Assembly (NCBI RefSeq): GCF_048771995.1
Contig: NC_133026.1
Location: 103,757,001 to 103,821,000, forward strand
Reading direction: 5' to 3'
DNA: 64,000 bases
DNA from: Taeniopygia guttata
Taxonomy: Eukaryota; Chordata; Aves; Passeriformes; Estrildidae
The first letter of the stretch is position 1, and each line of letters starts with the position of its first letter. Below, in pieces: positions 1 through 11,927 of the stretch. The position numbers were made by a program, and so were the translations under genes. The notes below the pieces were generated by a model. That model was not told the origin of the DNA, did no database searches, and worked only from the letters and a program-made list of their open reading frames with translations.

Positions 1-305
1 GTATCTATCACTGCCAGTGTCAGATTCTTCTGACTGGAAAGAAATTTATTTATGAGGTGGAAATCCCAGCTGATGAGAGAAAATGGATATTACCCATTGC
101 CACCAGGAAAAATAAGAAAATTCTAGTTGTTTCTGTTCTGATATTGCTGCTCACAAACCTGGCAATCAGCTCTGCCCTGTGTGGGCTACCCTGGCACCTG
201 GTAGAGGTCAGTGTCATTAGATACACGGTTTACATCTATGACTTACTATTTTGGCTGCTGTCTTTTTTCACTCTTTTTAAGCAAGGTGAAGAAAAAATAA
301 TCTAA

Positions 306-3300
306 AATTCTGATAGAATTTACATAAACGGTGAGAAGCAGCATAATTTAGCTCACCATTGTGATAGAGACCAATATGGTGTTTATAACGACCCTGGAAA
401 AGTTGATAGAGATCCACTGGAAAACTTTAGAGATCTACTGGACTTCCAGATCGCACCATGTCTTTATTTTCCCCCAGTCTGTTTCTTAGAACAATGATTT
501 ATCTTATCAGCAAGCAAATAATATGATGATGTGATGACAACTCTATAAAAATTTTCATTGTCTGTTATTTAGCATCTGTGAAATTTCATGTGTCTCTGCC
601 ACCTCTAAGCTATTACTTGTCCAGAAATGAGATAAAGCATGATTCCTAAAAGGGGAGAGATGCCATTTATTTCTATGTAGAGTCAAATTACATATCGTGT
701 TTTTCAAATAAACCCTTCCTGGCTCACAGTTTCACCTCAAAACCTCTTCAGGACTTGAAACCCAAGTTCATTCAACTTTATTATGAGGCAGTGGCTCTCT
801 TTAGCAGTCAGCTTTCATTTACCTCAGCAGGATTAAGTGAATCCATTATTTTCAGATAACATGCAGTGGGCTTCTTTGATCCTTTGTACAACTCTGCTTT
901 TTTCTTTCGTCTTTTTTCCCTAAAAAAAAAAATAGAACTCTTGTATCTCTTGCATTTCTCCATTTAAAATAGAAAGCAGTGGAAAGGAGTTTGGGGCCAA
1001 TGTCAGAAATTAACACATCAATATTTGGTTACAGGGAAATAAAAGTCAAATGGGAAAGAAGAAAAGTCCTGTGTGTCACTGTTAAATGGTGAGATGGTGA
1101 TTTCTGTCAGAAAGTCTTGCTTGCATTTCAGCTTGTAGGAGGCTTATAAATAAAGTTGCTCACTCACAGTTTGCTCACTTTTGTTTGTTTCCATCCCTTG
1201 CAGATGACCATGACTGTAAATCATGTTGCTCAGCTGCACAGCAGGCTTCCTCTGAAGGGCAGTTCTGTCTCCCTGCCTGCTCCCTGTCTTGCTCATTCCC
1301 CTATGGCAGCACAAAGAATCTGGTGTCTGGACAGCCATCTGGGTCAGGTTGCTCATCTGGCTCATAATATTGGGCTTTTACTATTTTTTTTTAAATGTGT
1401 GATAAATTTTCAGACAGCCAAACTTTTGCAAAATCCCCAGTATCAGAATTGTACAGCCAGTTTTTTGGTTTCCTGTTCATTATGCTGATATTGTCCAAAA
1501 ACTTCAGCTGAACTCAGCTCTCTAAAAGTTACATGCAAAGATCCCAGGGCCTTAAGTACAAGGGTCTTCAAGGCTTCTCCCCTTCCCAGCTGTTAGCATC
1601 CTCTCCCGAAGACAAATACTCTCATGCCTCCACTAAGGCTGCTTTGCTCCAGGACCTTAATGAAGATGAAATTCAGGCCCACAGCCTCATGCCTTGAGGA
1701 CTTGTTGTGCTCTTTTCCTGTGGGAATGTTTCTGCTGCCCAGCTCTGTGCTGTACAGTGACACCTGCAAAAGCCTTGAATAATTTAGCTCCGCTCTGTTG
1801 GTCAGCCTCCTGCTTCCCCCAGACTAATTAGTCCCGCTGCAAAGCAAGATGAATTGCCTCGGGCACAGTGCCAGGCTGCAGCGCTGTGTGTCCTGAGCTA
1901 ACTTTCCAGTGCAACTCAGCCCTGTCTAGACACACCAGCCTGGACAAAGCAGGTTCTGGCACCTCTGCACATTGTAAACACTCAGTTCCTGTCAGCCAAA
2001 ATACAGAGCATTTCCGATGCAGTAAGGGGTCACAAAATGAGGAGATGAGAGTGCCACGTCAGCTCTTTTCAGATGTGCATCCTTTCTCTCCCAGCATAGT
2101 TGGGATGGATGACAGGTGGTTCCTTGTGGCTCTTTTCCCCAGTTGTAGCTACAAGACCCCAGAAGAAAAGGTTGGGTTTGAGGATGAGCATGGGGAAACC
2201 TTCCAGTATTTATCTATTATATCATAAACTAAATGCAAGAGAAATGAATGCCTGATTGTGGCTAGAGTTTCCACACCACTGGAACCAATTGTCCACAGAT
2301 GAAGCTAGTTGAGATTCTTTCTAAATACCAAATTTGTGCTGCTTGTGCCATTCATACTTGCCATTGTTGTCGTGCATCTGATACAAAAATGCCAGGTGCT
2401 GTGGAGGTGTCTGAGAGAACTGCTACTTCAAACATGGGTGTGGGTACTCTGTTAAGCTCTAGGAATAGAAAATAAGAAAATCCAAATTTTGCTCATAACC
2501 ATTCAAAGTGATTTAAGACAAAATGGAGAACAGCAGCCCTCCAAACTGTTGGTGCTAATGAATATGTATTGCAGCCAGATGAAGATTTGTGAACAGAGTG
2601 TATATGACATTTTTTGCAAAGGGTGCTGCCAAGCTTGAGAACCTAAAAAAGCACTGGTTTAATCAAGGGCTACAATAGGGGTAAGTCAGTATCATGTTTC
2701 TTTTATAATTTACAAATCCATTGAGTCAAACCTGCCACAGTTAAAAAGTAGTAGGAAAATTTTGAAGTTTTTTGATTTTGCCATTGTTCCTCAAAATCGG
2801 ACATGACAGGAAAAGCTGTCTATCACTTTCTTGACTGTTAGACAAAAAATGTACATTTCATATCTTACTTCTCATGAGCGCTTTTATTATCCAAGGACAA
2901 GTAAAAGAACATTTTGCATAGTTATGCATATCAAGGAGCCCTTCAGTGCCAGTTCATTCCTTCAGACATGTAGATGAAACACGACAGCTACCTCTATTCT
3001 GCTTCTCCTTTGTCAGCACCATGCCCGTGACCTGTTGGATTTCCTAAGTTGGAAGAGAAGACTCAGGATGACTCTGTCTTCAAAGGCATGGGTATTGCTA
3101 CATTGTTCAGGTCAGCATGCTGCCTTGGAGAGAGGCTATTTTTTCCTCATCTGGGGCTTGGAAGTTTAGAGGCTTAGAGTTTTCTTCTCTGGGGCAGAAA
3201 AGACTAGCTCAAATGTTCTAAAAACATGGAGTAATATAATGAATTAAGCTCAAGAAGGGACAGAAAATCTACAAGAGTTTTCCTTCCTTCAGTCTTTTCT

Positions 3301-6254
3301 CTCTTCACCATTTCCTTCTGGCCTTCCAATGTCCCACCCACTCTTTCCTGTAAAAAGGCAATACCACCATGACAGGCCCAAACCACGCACAGTAGGTGAT
3401 CTCTGTAAGGTAAAAAAATATAAAAAGAAATGTTTTCACCTTCACCATGAATGAAATCTCCCAGGTTGTGTTTAATTTGCTCACTGTTTACATCAGTTGA
3501 CTTATGTCTTATAAGTATGTAGAAATAGTAATTTATCAGTAAAAATGACTTAATAAAGGTGTTGAGTCAGAGTGCTTGCTATGCACTCTGCTGATTATAA
3601 ATACTTTATGTGTCTGAAATGAGAGCTTTGTGTCACAAAAGCCCTTGTAAATTTGTGTAACTGAGCTCTACTGATATAGGGTGTGGATAGAGAAAAACTT
3701 ACCAAAAATAGCAGGTCAAACAGAGAAAAAATACATGCTGAGGGGTATCATATGAAAGTCTGCTAAAAGTTTATAAACTTGTCAGAATAGTTGTCTTATT
3801 TGATTCATCAGAGCTGGTAAACTCAGGACACCATAAACTATCCATATTGGCACAAGGCCACCAGCAACAACAGCTTGTATAAATCCAGCTATATCCAATA
3901 AGGACTTTATGTGCTCTGTTCAGAGAAAGAATATGGGATTATACATATGCTGATGAAACAAGGGACTCCTTGAGGGATTTGCTGTCTCTCTGCCTCTAAG
4001 TCAACAGCTGGGTCTGACCCCAGCTGCTCCAGCTGGGCAGTGCTGAGTGAGACCAAATTATGTGAAGCAATAAGCACCATGGGAATAGTTTTCTGCTGTT
4101 AATAATAACAACAGCCTAATACTAGTGTTTTTCTTCTTCTTCTTCTTGCTATTATTATCCTGATACAGATTTATTATTTAAGGCTGTACCCATAAATATT
4201 GGTTGTGATATTTGTCTCCGTTGTCCTGATCCTGCCAGGGAAAACAAAGCATACAACACCTGTGCATTGGGTCAAACCCTGTGAGGGAGCAATACAAGTA
4301 CAATAAGCAAAGAGAAAAATCACAGAATGGTGCATCTGAAACATCTAAAATCCCTTTCTGCCACCCTAAGCTCTTGAGTAATGTCATTACACTCAATGTC
4401 AATGACCTAAAATGATGAGATTAGTTTATTCCCCAGTTACCACAGATCCATTCACACCATTGTGGAAGGAAGAAGACAATTCACAGAAGGTTTTCATATA
4501 CACAGAAGATGTAGAAGAGTGAAAAAATCTGAGCAAATGGGACAGTCATTAACAGTTTCTCCATCCTTTGTCCATGGGCATCAAACTTGGCTTCTCTCCG
4601 GAGTCTTCACCATCCGGCCCTGACATATATATGGATATATATGGTTCTGTGCAATAAGAATGATGTAATTTGGGCCAGGGACTCAATATGAGGTGAAACT
4701 GCTCTGTTCACAGAAAGGCTCACAGGCTTACACTGTCACTGGTTACTCTGAGACCCATTTTTTCTATCCTTTGGTGGCCAACACTGGCATCCAGTGTTGG
4801 CCATTCTCAGCTGCAGAAGGTATAGGAACAATTCCAATGTTATGATCTTTCCTTTGCTTTTGGGTAAGACAGCCACAGATCTCTATTTCCGTTGCGTATT
4901 TATTGCTTTTGGAATGAGTTTGCTTCCCACTTTATTCAACAGTGATAAAATCTGGACTATCTGGGAATAACTGGTGAGGGTAAACAAACTTATTTCCAAA
5001 CCTGATTTTTGGGAAAAAGGTGGTCTCTTATGTTTTAAAAAATGTTGCATTAAAATGAGCTCACCTTTAATTTTTCTATGAGTGATTGCTCTCAGTAGAC
5101 CGTGAGCTGCTGTCAAGTAATCAAATATCTGTGTACCTACTTAACAGACACCAGATTAATCTATAACTTGTATGATAGCATCTGAAAATATGATAGTGGA
5201 TTGTGTCACGCATCTTGAACTACTCTCAGGTCCCAAGTGCTGGAACCATGACATTCAAAGAATGTTTTCCTGATGAAATGTGTTAATACTTTACCATATG
5301 TAACCACTAGTGATGAATTACTTTGGCATTCACTGTAAGAACATTAACCAACATGAACCCATTTGGTGTTAATGTCAGTGTAATATATAGCTCCCTGGGT
5401 AACCCCTTGGAGCTTAACATTCATTTAGAAAACACTTTTTCAAAAGAGTTTTATACTACGCTTTTCTATTTTAGAATTAGCAGACAAGCCCTTTTGGATT
5501 ATATTTTTCATTTCTGACTCAATGCTGTGCTCACTGGCTAACCTGCATTTCAGGATTGAAATCTTTGTTCTTGAGGGAAAGATTGGATGTCAGTCTTACA
5601 ATATACTCTAAAATCACGAATATTGATGGGAATGCTGCATACATCACCTGGCTCATACATCCGAATATCTCTTCCATACTACTTATGCCTTTGTTTGTAT
5701 GACTGTCTTCTAAATTGTGTTTTGTACACCCAAACAACAAACAGATGCTTCTTCCTTTCTTGATTACTATCTAGTCCATGTTTTCTCATCAATGTCAGCC
5801 ACATTCTCTAGTCAAGTGAAAGACTGTTTATCTTTTATTTAATTTGTAGTCTGGAATGTATTTCTCGAAGTGCAAGAAAACCATCTCTCCATGCTCTTCT
5901 TTCCTGCCACCACTGGATGTTTGGGTACAAACTCCCAGCAATCCATGGTCTGGTGTGCTGTTCATGGTACCTGGAGTAGCTGGAGTGACAGTAGCAAATT
6001 GCTGTGTTTGTGTTGCTGGGATATTGTGAGGAGAGACTGCAGGGTTTTATTTGCACTACCCAGATAGTGGAGGAACAAATTTTCTGCATAGGAGCGCAAA
6101 TCCTCTTTAGATTAAATGAATTCCTGGTGAACGCTGATAGCAACATGGCAATTCAGGGATAATTGCTTGTTTTTGAAGATGTTTTAGGTCTGAGAAGTTA
6201 GCCTAATTTTAATCCATTCAGAGTGCTCTATTTACCACTAAATGGTAGCTTGTG
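306..6254. other. Non-coding stretch, no gene recognised
   Basis: AT-rich DNA with no coding region I can support. The few open frames (for example 1868-2227 plus and 5835-6146 minus) show no recognisable domain and no periodic codon bias by eye. Small landmarks are a 12-bp palindrome GACTAATTAGTC at 1822-1833, an 8-bp-arm inverted repeat CAGAGTGC/GCACTCTG at 3568-3590, a short TTC run around 4131-4147, and the hairpin at 4775-4803, which is listed separately. I see no LINE or LTR signature here, but older diverged repeats could be missed by eye. Confidence 0.6.
4775..4803. repeat. Perfect 13-bp inverted repeat, 3-nt loop
   Basis: TGGCCAACACTGG at 4775-4787 is followed by CAT and then by its exact reverse complement at 4791-4803. 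The outer TGGCCA is itself a palindrome, and TTGGC/GCCAA-type half sites recall NFI binding sites. A stem this long with so small a loop is very unlikely by chance in random sequence. It could be a template-switch mutation, a cruciform-forming site or a protein-binding palindrome. Confidence 0.9.
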
Positions 6255-6600
6255 ACAGGTCAAATACTGGATTTCATTTCAAAAAGAATGTTAAAATGAC
6301 AAGATTTATTTGCCATAAGCCATGTTGGTTGATATTAATTATATTACCATCCATTAACTCTCCTCAAGTAGTTGTTGATCAACGTTAGGATAGATCATCC
6401 TGTTTCTCCTTTTCACAATGTTGTGAAGTTTCTTTTCTTGAACATTGCTGGGACATCTGATGAGTTCCTGGACTTCTTGAAAGTTGGCATTACTGGTCCA
6501 GAGAGCTTAAGCAGCATTTTGAAGAGACGATTTCAAACTATGTCCACTTATTTAAAAACTCTACAGAATATCATAGTTTTATTATGTATTTAATATTTTA
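6255..6600 (-). mobile_element. Ancient CR1/L3-type LINE fragment (reverse transcriptase)
   Basis: On the minus strand, complementing about 6335 down to 6255, the sequence translates to NINQHG. After a one-base frame shift it continues as LMANKSCHFNILFEM. This matches the 'NQHGF-(M)-x-(N/G)-(K/R)-SC-x-TNL' block found in the reverse transcriptase of CR1/L3-like LINEs. The neighbouring sequence out to about 6600 also resembles the upstream RT region of such elements when read from the minus strand. The frame is broken by the shift and by stops, so this is a dead fossil. Exact ends cannot be set by eye. Sequence between 6600 and 7134 may be further decayed LINE, but I cannot show it. Confidence 0.7.
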
Positions 6601-7134
6601 AGGTGTTACTATTGTAAAGGAATTTATTTCAGCATCATGATCTGGGTCATTAAAACCATTGCCTTTTCCTATACATGCAAAAGAGAAATGTTTGCTGAAC
6701 ACTCCCACTTTTCTGTCTAATTATTAATTGCTTGTATAGTTTTCCTCTGGCAATGGACCTGTGCTCTCTCCCAGGAGCAATGAGCTGCCCAAAGACGTGC
6801 TAAACTAGATATTTCTTGAATATATTTGCAAGTTCAAGGAAAAAACAACTAGGAACTGCCCCAGCATTCCAAGATCTCCTCTAACTTGTCTTAATTATGA
6901 GTTCGTAGTTCTTCATGCATTCATTAGCTTCCTCTAGTAATTGTCTAACTTCTAAATTATAGTATTGAAAATTTTGTCTTTTATTCCACATCCTATTTAC
7001 ATGTATTTTTATGGTTGCTTTCACTTTTCCTCTAAATCAGGTTTTGGGTTCTCTTTAAACCAATGTAACACTACATCTTGAGTCTAGATTTAGACCTTGG
7101 ATAGACAGTTTTGAATATTAAATTAAATAGTTTT
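6601..7134. other. Non-coding stretch between LINE fossil and LTR
   Basis: AT-rich sequence without a supported gene or a clear repeat signature. It may continue the ancient LINE on its right, but no diagnostic motif is visible. Confidence 0.5.
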
Positions 7135-7673
7135 TGAGGCCCTGGGGTCCTGTGACCACTGGACAAGCCACAGGGTTAGGTCCTCAGGAGCCGGATAGTG
7201 TTAGAAACGCTTCCTCTCGGCGGCGGGATGACACTCAGGCGGCTTAGTTTCCAAGAGGGTTTTTTGAAGGAAAAGATAGGTCGGGGAGTGAGGAGGGACA
7301 ACCACTCTGGAAGGGAGCTCACACTGAGAGCCCCGAGCAGAGGGCGGGGTGAGGATTATAACTGTGGCAGGGAAGGAGGGTCAGGGTAGACAACAGCCAA
7401 TGAGGGAAGGGTTCATGGGCGGAGTGGAAGGTGAGTGACAGGGTTATAACCAATGGGGACAGGGGGAAGGAGTGGTTTCAGGGAAGGAACCAATGGGAGT
7501 ACAAAGAACAAAGAACTTTCTAGAACTGGGGAACGGTCTACATAATGATTGACAGGGATGAGGGGAAGGCACAACCAAAGATTGACAACAGCGGAGGCGG
7601 GAAGCTAGACGTTGGTAACCTCCCACGGCATCTCAGGGGGACTGGCTCCCAAGTCCCCTCCCACAAGTCTTCA
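7135..7673 (-). mobile_element. Endogenous retrovirus LTR, solo, minus strand
   Basis: A block markedly richer in G+C than its flanks. Read on the minus strand it begins TGAAGACTTGTGGG (right end, 7673) and has the order expected of an LTR. Three ATTGG boxes come first (CCAAT on the plus strand at 7397-7401, 7450-7454 and 7490-7494), then a TATA-like TTATAAT near 7353-7361. About 90 bp further on is a degenerate A-rich poly(A)-signal position (TTCAAAAAACC, near 7259-7269), followed by a U5-like stretch with 'AAGCCGCCTGAGTGTCATCC'. This resembles avian ERV LTRs that I know. The left edge is uncertain: a TG at 7135 would complete a TG...CA element of about 539 bp, but the U5 might stop at 7199. 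No exact target-site duplication is visible, and no internal retroviral sequence flanks it, so it is probably a solo LTR. The open frames across it are not genes. Confidence 0.6.
7353..7494 (-). promoter_or_regulatory. Predicted U3 promoter of the minus-strand LTR
   Basis: Three CCAAT boxes in minus orientation, spaced 53 and 40 bp apart, lie upstream (minus strand) of a TATA-like TTATAAT. This is a normal RNA polymerase II LTR promoter arrangement. Whether it is active is unknown. Confidence 0.4.
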
Positions 7674-10600
7674 GATTTTTCTGATATATTTAATTTTTGT
7701 TGTTTACGTTTAATATTATGCCAGCAGATTAGGCTTATTTTTAGCTTTGCAAACCCTTTTTTAAAAGAAAAATAATGTTACCCTTTTTTCAGAGAACTGA
7801 GTGTTTATGCCACTGGCTGGCAAAATATTCTGTTTGTAATATAATAAATGTGACCACTGATTTAATCAGATCTCTGATTAACTTTTTCCTTTGTCACAAC
7901 TGGTACACAAAATTAAATACAACATACCTGAAGTAAAAGTTTTCATTCAGAACCTTCAGGAAATCCAGGTAACATTTTAGTATTTCCAGTGTGAGAGATG
8001 CTCAGTATGCGTCAAACGATAATTTGTGAAACAACACAGTGATTTTCCTTCTGTGATATTGAGAGAAATGCAATGTTTGACTAGGAGGATCAGTGCAGCT
8101 CAGAGCAATAGAGCTATCCCAATTCTCTTAGGAGAGAGTGACCCAAAAAACAAACTGTTCCTCTGGAGAAAAGCAAGGCACAATGAGGAAGTGACTGAAC
8201 CTGTGTGGGATGACATGGCTGCTGTTACGTATGAAGAGAATTTTTAGTTCCCTTTACTATTTTTACATAAATTTACTTGAACAGATTAATTTTTATTTCC
8301 TCTAAGACCTATTTTTGCCAGTTTCTCTTGAGTAGCGAGAGGGATTCCAAGTACAGCATTAAGCAAATGGCATAAATACACTACAGAATATTTTCACAAA
8401 TATTTTACATTCATTTTCCTCGCAGCTTTCAGCAAGGTTTAAATAACAAACATTAAAATAGTCAAAAGAAAAGATTCAGTTAGAAGATTTGTCATTCTGT
8501 TGGCTGAGGTACATAAAAAATAGAACTGAATCAATGACTAGCACATTATGAACAGCACAAATTCTGAACAAATACCAGAAATAAATCCAAGACCACAAAT
8601 TTATTAGAAAGGAAACTTAACAATAATTTTTAGAGATAAAGATATGCAGTAAGTTTAACCATGACCGTTAGTTCACTACCAAAAGATCAAATAAGGGAAA
8701 TAGAACCACTACTTCTCCAAATTGATTAATTAGTTCTCAAATAAAAAAAAAAAAAAAAAAGAAGAAAACAAAAAAAACCCTGATGTACAAATGTACATTG
8801 TCTTTTCTTATTTTCTAAAGAACTCCCTTGCATAAGTCCATATATGAATATTATAACTGAACCCTCAGAGGGAGAGATTGAGTCCAACCCAGAGGTAGAG
8901 AGATAGATTCTTTCTCTATTTAGATGCCATTTTCTTCTTGCATATAATATGAACAATTCATTCACAATGGTGATACTTTAATCCAAATTATTCTTGGTTA
9001 GATGTGCTGTCATCCAGCACATAAAATAAATGTTATTTTCTATATGAGACTACAGATACTATGATCCCAAAAAAGAAACAGGATTACTGGGGAGTCTTTC
9101 CGTTAAGTTTTCATTCTTTTACCCTCCACTTCAGCTGTTCTCCAAAAAACATGACAGAGGCTAACAACGACCACCCTGGTCTTTGGCAGGATATCTGCAT
9201 AGCAAGAAGTTCAGAAAAAGTCTGTGGAACGTGTTTCATAATGGACACAGCCAGCTATGAACTTGCACCTTCCTTGACACCAAGGAAGGACAGATTTTTA
9301 TTCCAAGACATTCTGTGGAAAAACACCAGCCAAGACTCTGCTCTGACACCACCAGAGTGACAAGCTGGCAAGGCAATGTCATATTTGTGTACAGGTGAAA
9401 CTGCAGTTGGCTGAAATATGTATTTGCAAGACATTATTTATGCTTTGCATTTATCTTTTATTCTTTCTCCCTTTATGATGCTATAGATATGGGTGGTTAA
9501 GAGTGGCAAATTTTGCCATCACAGATATTGCTTGTGTCATTTTGTCAGAGATTTTGCTGAAGTCCCACTCTGTATATGACAATTCACAGGACTCATTTCT
9601 ATCAATATATCTGTAGTGAATACTAATTCACTCAGGTGTTGCTAGTTTCTTTTGGTACTGCAATGCCAACTTTGTGACCTTCATTTTATTCTGAAATCAG
9701 TTCAACCTACTCAGCCTTTGATCCAAATGCACAGACAATTTTTAACTGGACTTTTTTCACTGTGTGAATGTTGGATCCACAGTTACTTCAGGAGCTGTAA
9801 CAAAGAGCTGTCAACTGTAAAACCAGGAATATTCCAGAATTTAATGTCTTTTCTGAGAATATTTGAAGATATGAAGTGTCGTATGAAGAGGACACTGTTC
9901 CACCTTTGAAAACTGCTTTTCATTTGTGAAAGCTGGAAATAGCTTTCACCTTCTGCAACTTCTGACATGAGCGTTTTTCCATTTTTTGATGTAGCAGTAG
10001 CTGTTTACACAGCTCTGCACATGGGTGCCTTTGTAAGGCAGGGTGGGATGAGGTGGATGTTAAACTGGGTGAACTTGTGGCTGAGAACATTTATGAAAAA
10101 ACACATGTAGGGTGCCTTCCAGAGTCTGAAAAGCCACAAACCCCAACCCTAATATTTATTATAAAAATACAATCTGCTTCTGCTATCACACACTGTCAGA
10201 AATGCTGAGACAATATATGGGGATGAAGAGCTTGAGAAGCCCCTGGTTGTCAGGGGAAGATGATTGTTGAGTTTCAAAGAGTTGTTTTACCGCAGAGTCT
10301 GGGTCACAGGTATTTTTATGGGTAGCCTACACTGTAGCAGTGAGCAAATATGTCCTTTTCATCTTTTCCTCATGGGACCCACCTTCAGATAGGGTTTTTA
10401 TTTGTTGGTTTGGTTGTTTTTTTGTGGTTTTTTTGTGGTTTTTTTTTTTTTTTTTGACCTGCTTCTCTACAATGCTGTTGTTCATTTCAGGTCTCGCTGA
10501 AAAGCACAGTGGCTTGTATAAAGTCGCTCTATGAAGGTATTTAACTCACTCTTGATTTCTAGATTCCTCTGCACCAGGTTGTTTTGAACAAGACTTCTGT

Positions 10601-11524
10601 GGGAAGAACCAACTGCACAACTGACCTTCTGCACATCCCTTTAAGAGATAGAATCCTAATTTAAAAAACCCAAAGAAGACCAAATCAACAACCTGACTAA
10701 TTAAATATGACGATTCTTTAGGACTGGGGTTTTTTTCAAGGTCTGTGGTCTGATACACATCTCTTAAGAGAACTGAACTTGACCATTAAGTATTTAGGTA
10801 ATTAAAAAAAAAAAAAGACATAAAATTCATCCAGGATTTTGAGAAATGGCACTTAGAAAGAATGAATTAGCTAAATTTTTGAACAAAATAATTTTTCAAG
10901 AATGAATTGATTTAGATTTTTTTCTTAAATTTTAGATTGCAAACTTGACAGAAAAAATAACAAAAAAGTGTCCTTTTTCCTTTTTGCAGAGTTTCACATA
11001 GGATTATTTCTAGACTCTACCCTACAGAATGAAATGTTATTGTTATATCAGATAACTTATAATGAGATGCACTTTTGAAAGCAGATCTTAAGAAAGGAGA
11101 GAGAGCAAAGATGAAATGAAGGAGAAGGGCATGGTGAATAAGCAAAATATAAAGTAGGAAATGCAAAAAGAGTACTATGGGCAGGAACTGTTGTAGATGA
11201 AAAGAGGTTTGAAGGTATAGAGAAATTAACTAAGAAATTAAAAGATACAGGCTTTTAATAGTCAGAGATGTAACTTTGTATTGTGCCTAGGAAGTGGAAA
11301 ACAAGTGTAAAGCAGACAGATAAATTACATATAATTTAGTGTTTCTCCAGGTGCTGCCATCAAGTCTCCTGACTACATTGTAATTATTCTGAAGAAGAGT
11401 TAAGTATTAAAATCCTTGGTCATTCATTGCGAAGGTGAGGTCTTTGTTCTCTAGAATGCATTTAATTATATATTTATTTATTGTTTAGTTTTCTGAAAGG
11501 AGAAGGAGGCATTGGAGCAGAAAC
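7674..11524. other. Non-coding stretch with homopolymer runs
   Basis: No gene recognised. It holds an A18 run at 8743-8760 and a T-rich tract at about 10410-10455 ending in T17. A 99-codon plus-strand frame at 9061-9360 is not low complexity but matches no family I recognise and has no visible splice or promoter context, so I do not call it. Confidence 0.55.
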
Positions 11525-11727
11525 TGATGCTCAAGAAGTACCACCTGAATTTACTGTATGGGTGATTGAAACAGATTGCCCACAGAGATTGTGGAGTCTC
11601 TCTTACTGGAGATATTCAAGACAAACTCCTGTGCCAAATGTTCTGGGATGACCCTGCTTGAGCAGGGAGATTGAACCAGAGGTCCCTCTGTGGTCTTTTC
11701 CAACTGGACATATTCTGTGATTCTGAA
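11525..11727 (+). mobile_element. CR1 LINE 3' end
   Basis: The core 'acagattgcccacagagattgtggagtc' region, followed by 'ggagatattcaagac', 'ggtccctctgtggtcttttccaac' and a terminal ATTCTGTGATTCTG, is the standard 3' end of avian CR1. CR1 copies are typically 5'-truncated and end in a short octamer repeat without a poly(A) tail, as here. There is no coding capacity. Moderate divergence from the family pattern suggests an old insertion. Confidence 0.9.
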
Positions 11728-11858
11728 TTGCACAAGGAGAAGGAGGCAGAAAAGGGAAAGCGAAGGGGAAGGAGAAATGGAAAAAAGGAAAAAGACACAA
11801 CCTAGAAATGTTTCACAGGCTTTTACTCTCAGGGGTGTGTTATCTCTCTCTTCTAACA

Positions 11859-11864
<6 letters not shown>

Positions 11865-11908
<44 letters not shown>
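11865..11908. repeat. (AT)22 dinucleotide microsatellite
   Basis: An uninterrupted AT run of 44 bases, bracketed by GTAC and GTTGG. It creates artificial Tyr-Ile frames on both strands. It is likely to vary in length between individuals and could extrude as a cruciform. Confidence 0.97.
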
Positions 11909-11912
<4 letters not shown>

Positions 11913-11927
11913 GCACTCTGCATAAAA

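Noticed and set aside
1868..2227. 119-codon plus-strand frame
   Set aside because: No domain, no repeat homology and no transcription context. It is compatible with chance in a locally GC-richer stretch.
9061..9360. 99-codon plus-strand frame of ordinary amino-acid composition
   Set aside because: No family recognised and no splice or promoter signal. It cannot be separated from chance without homology data.
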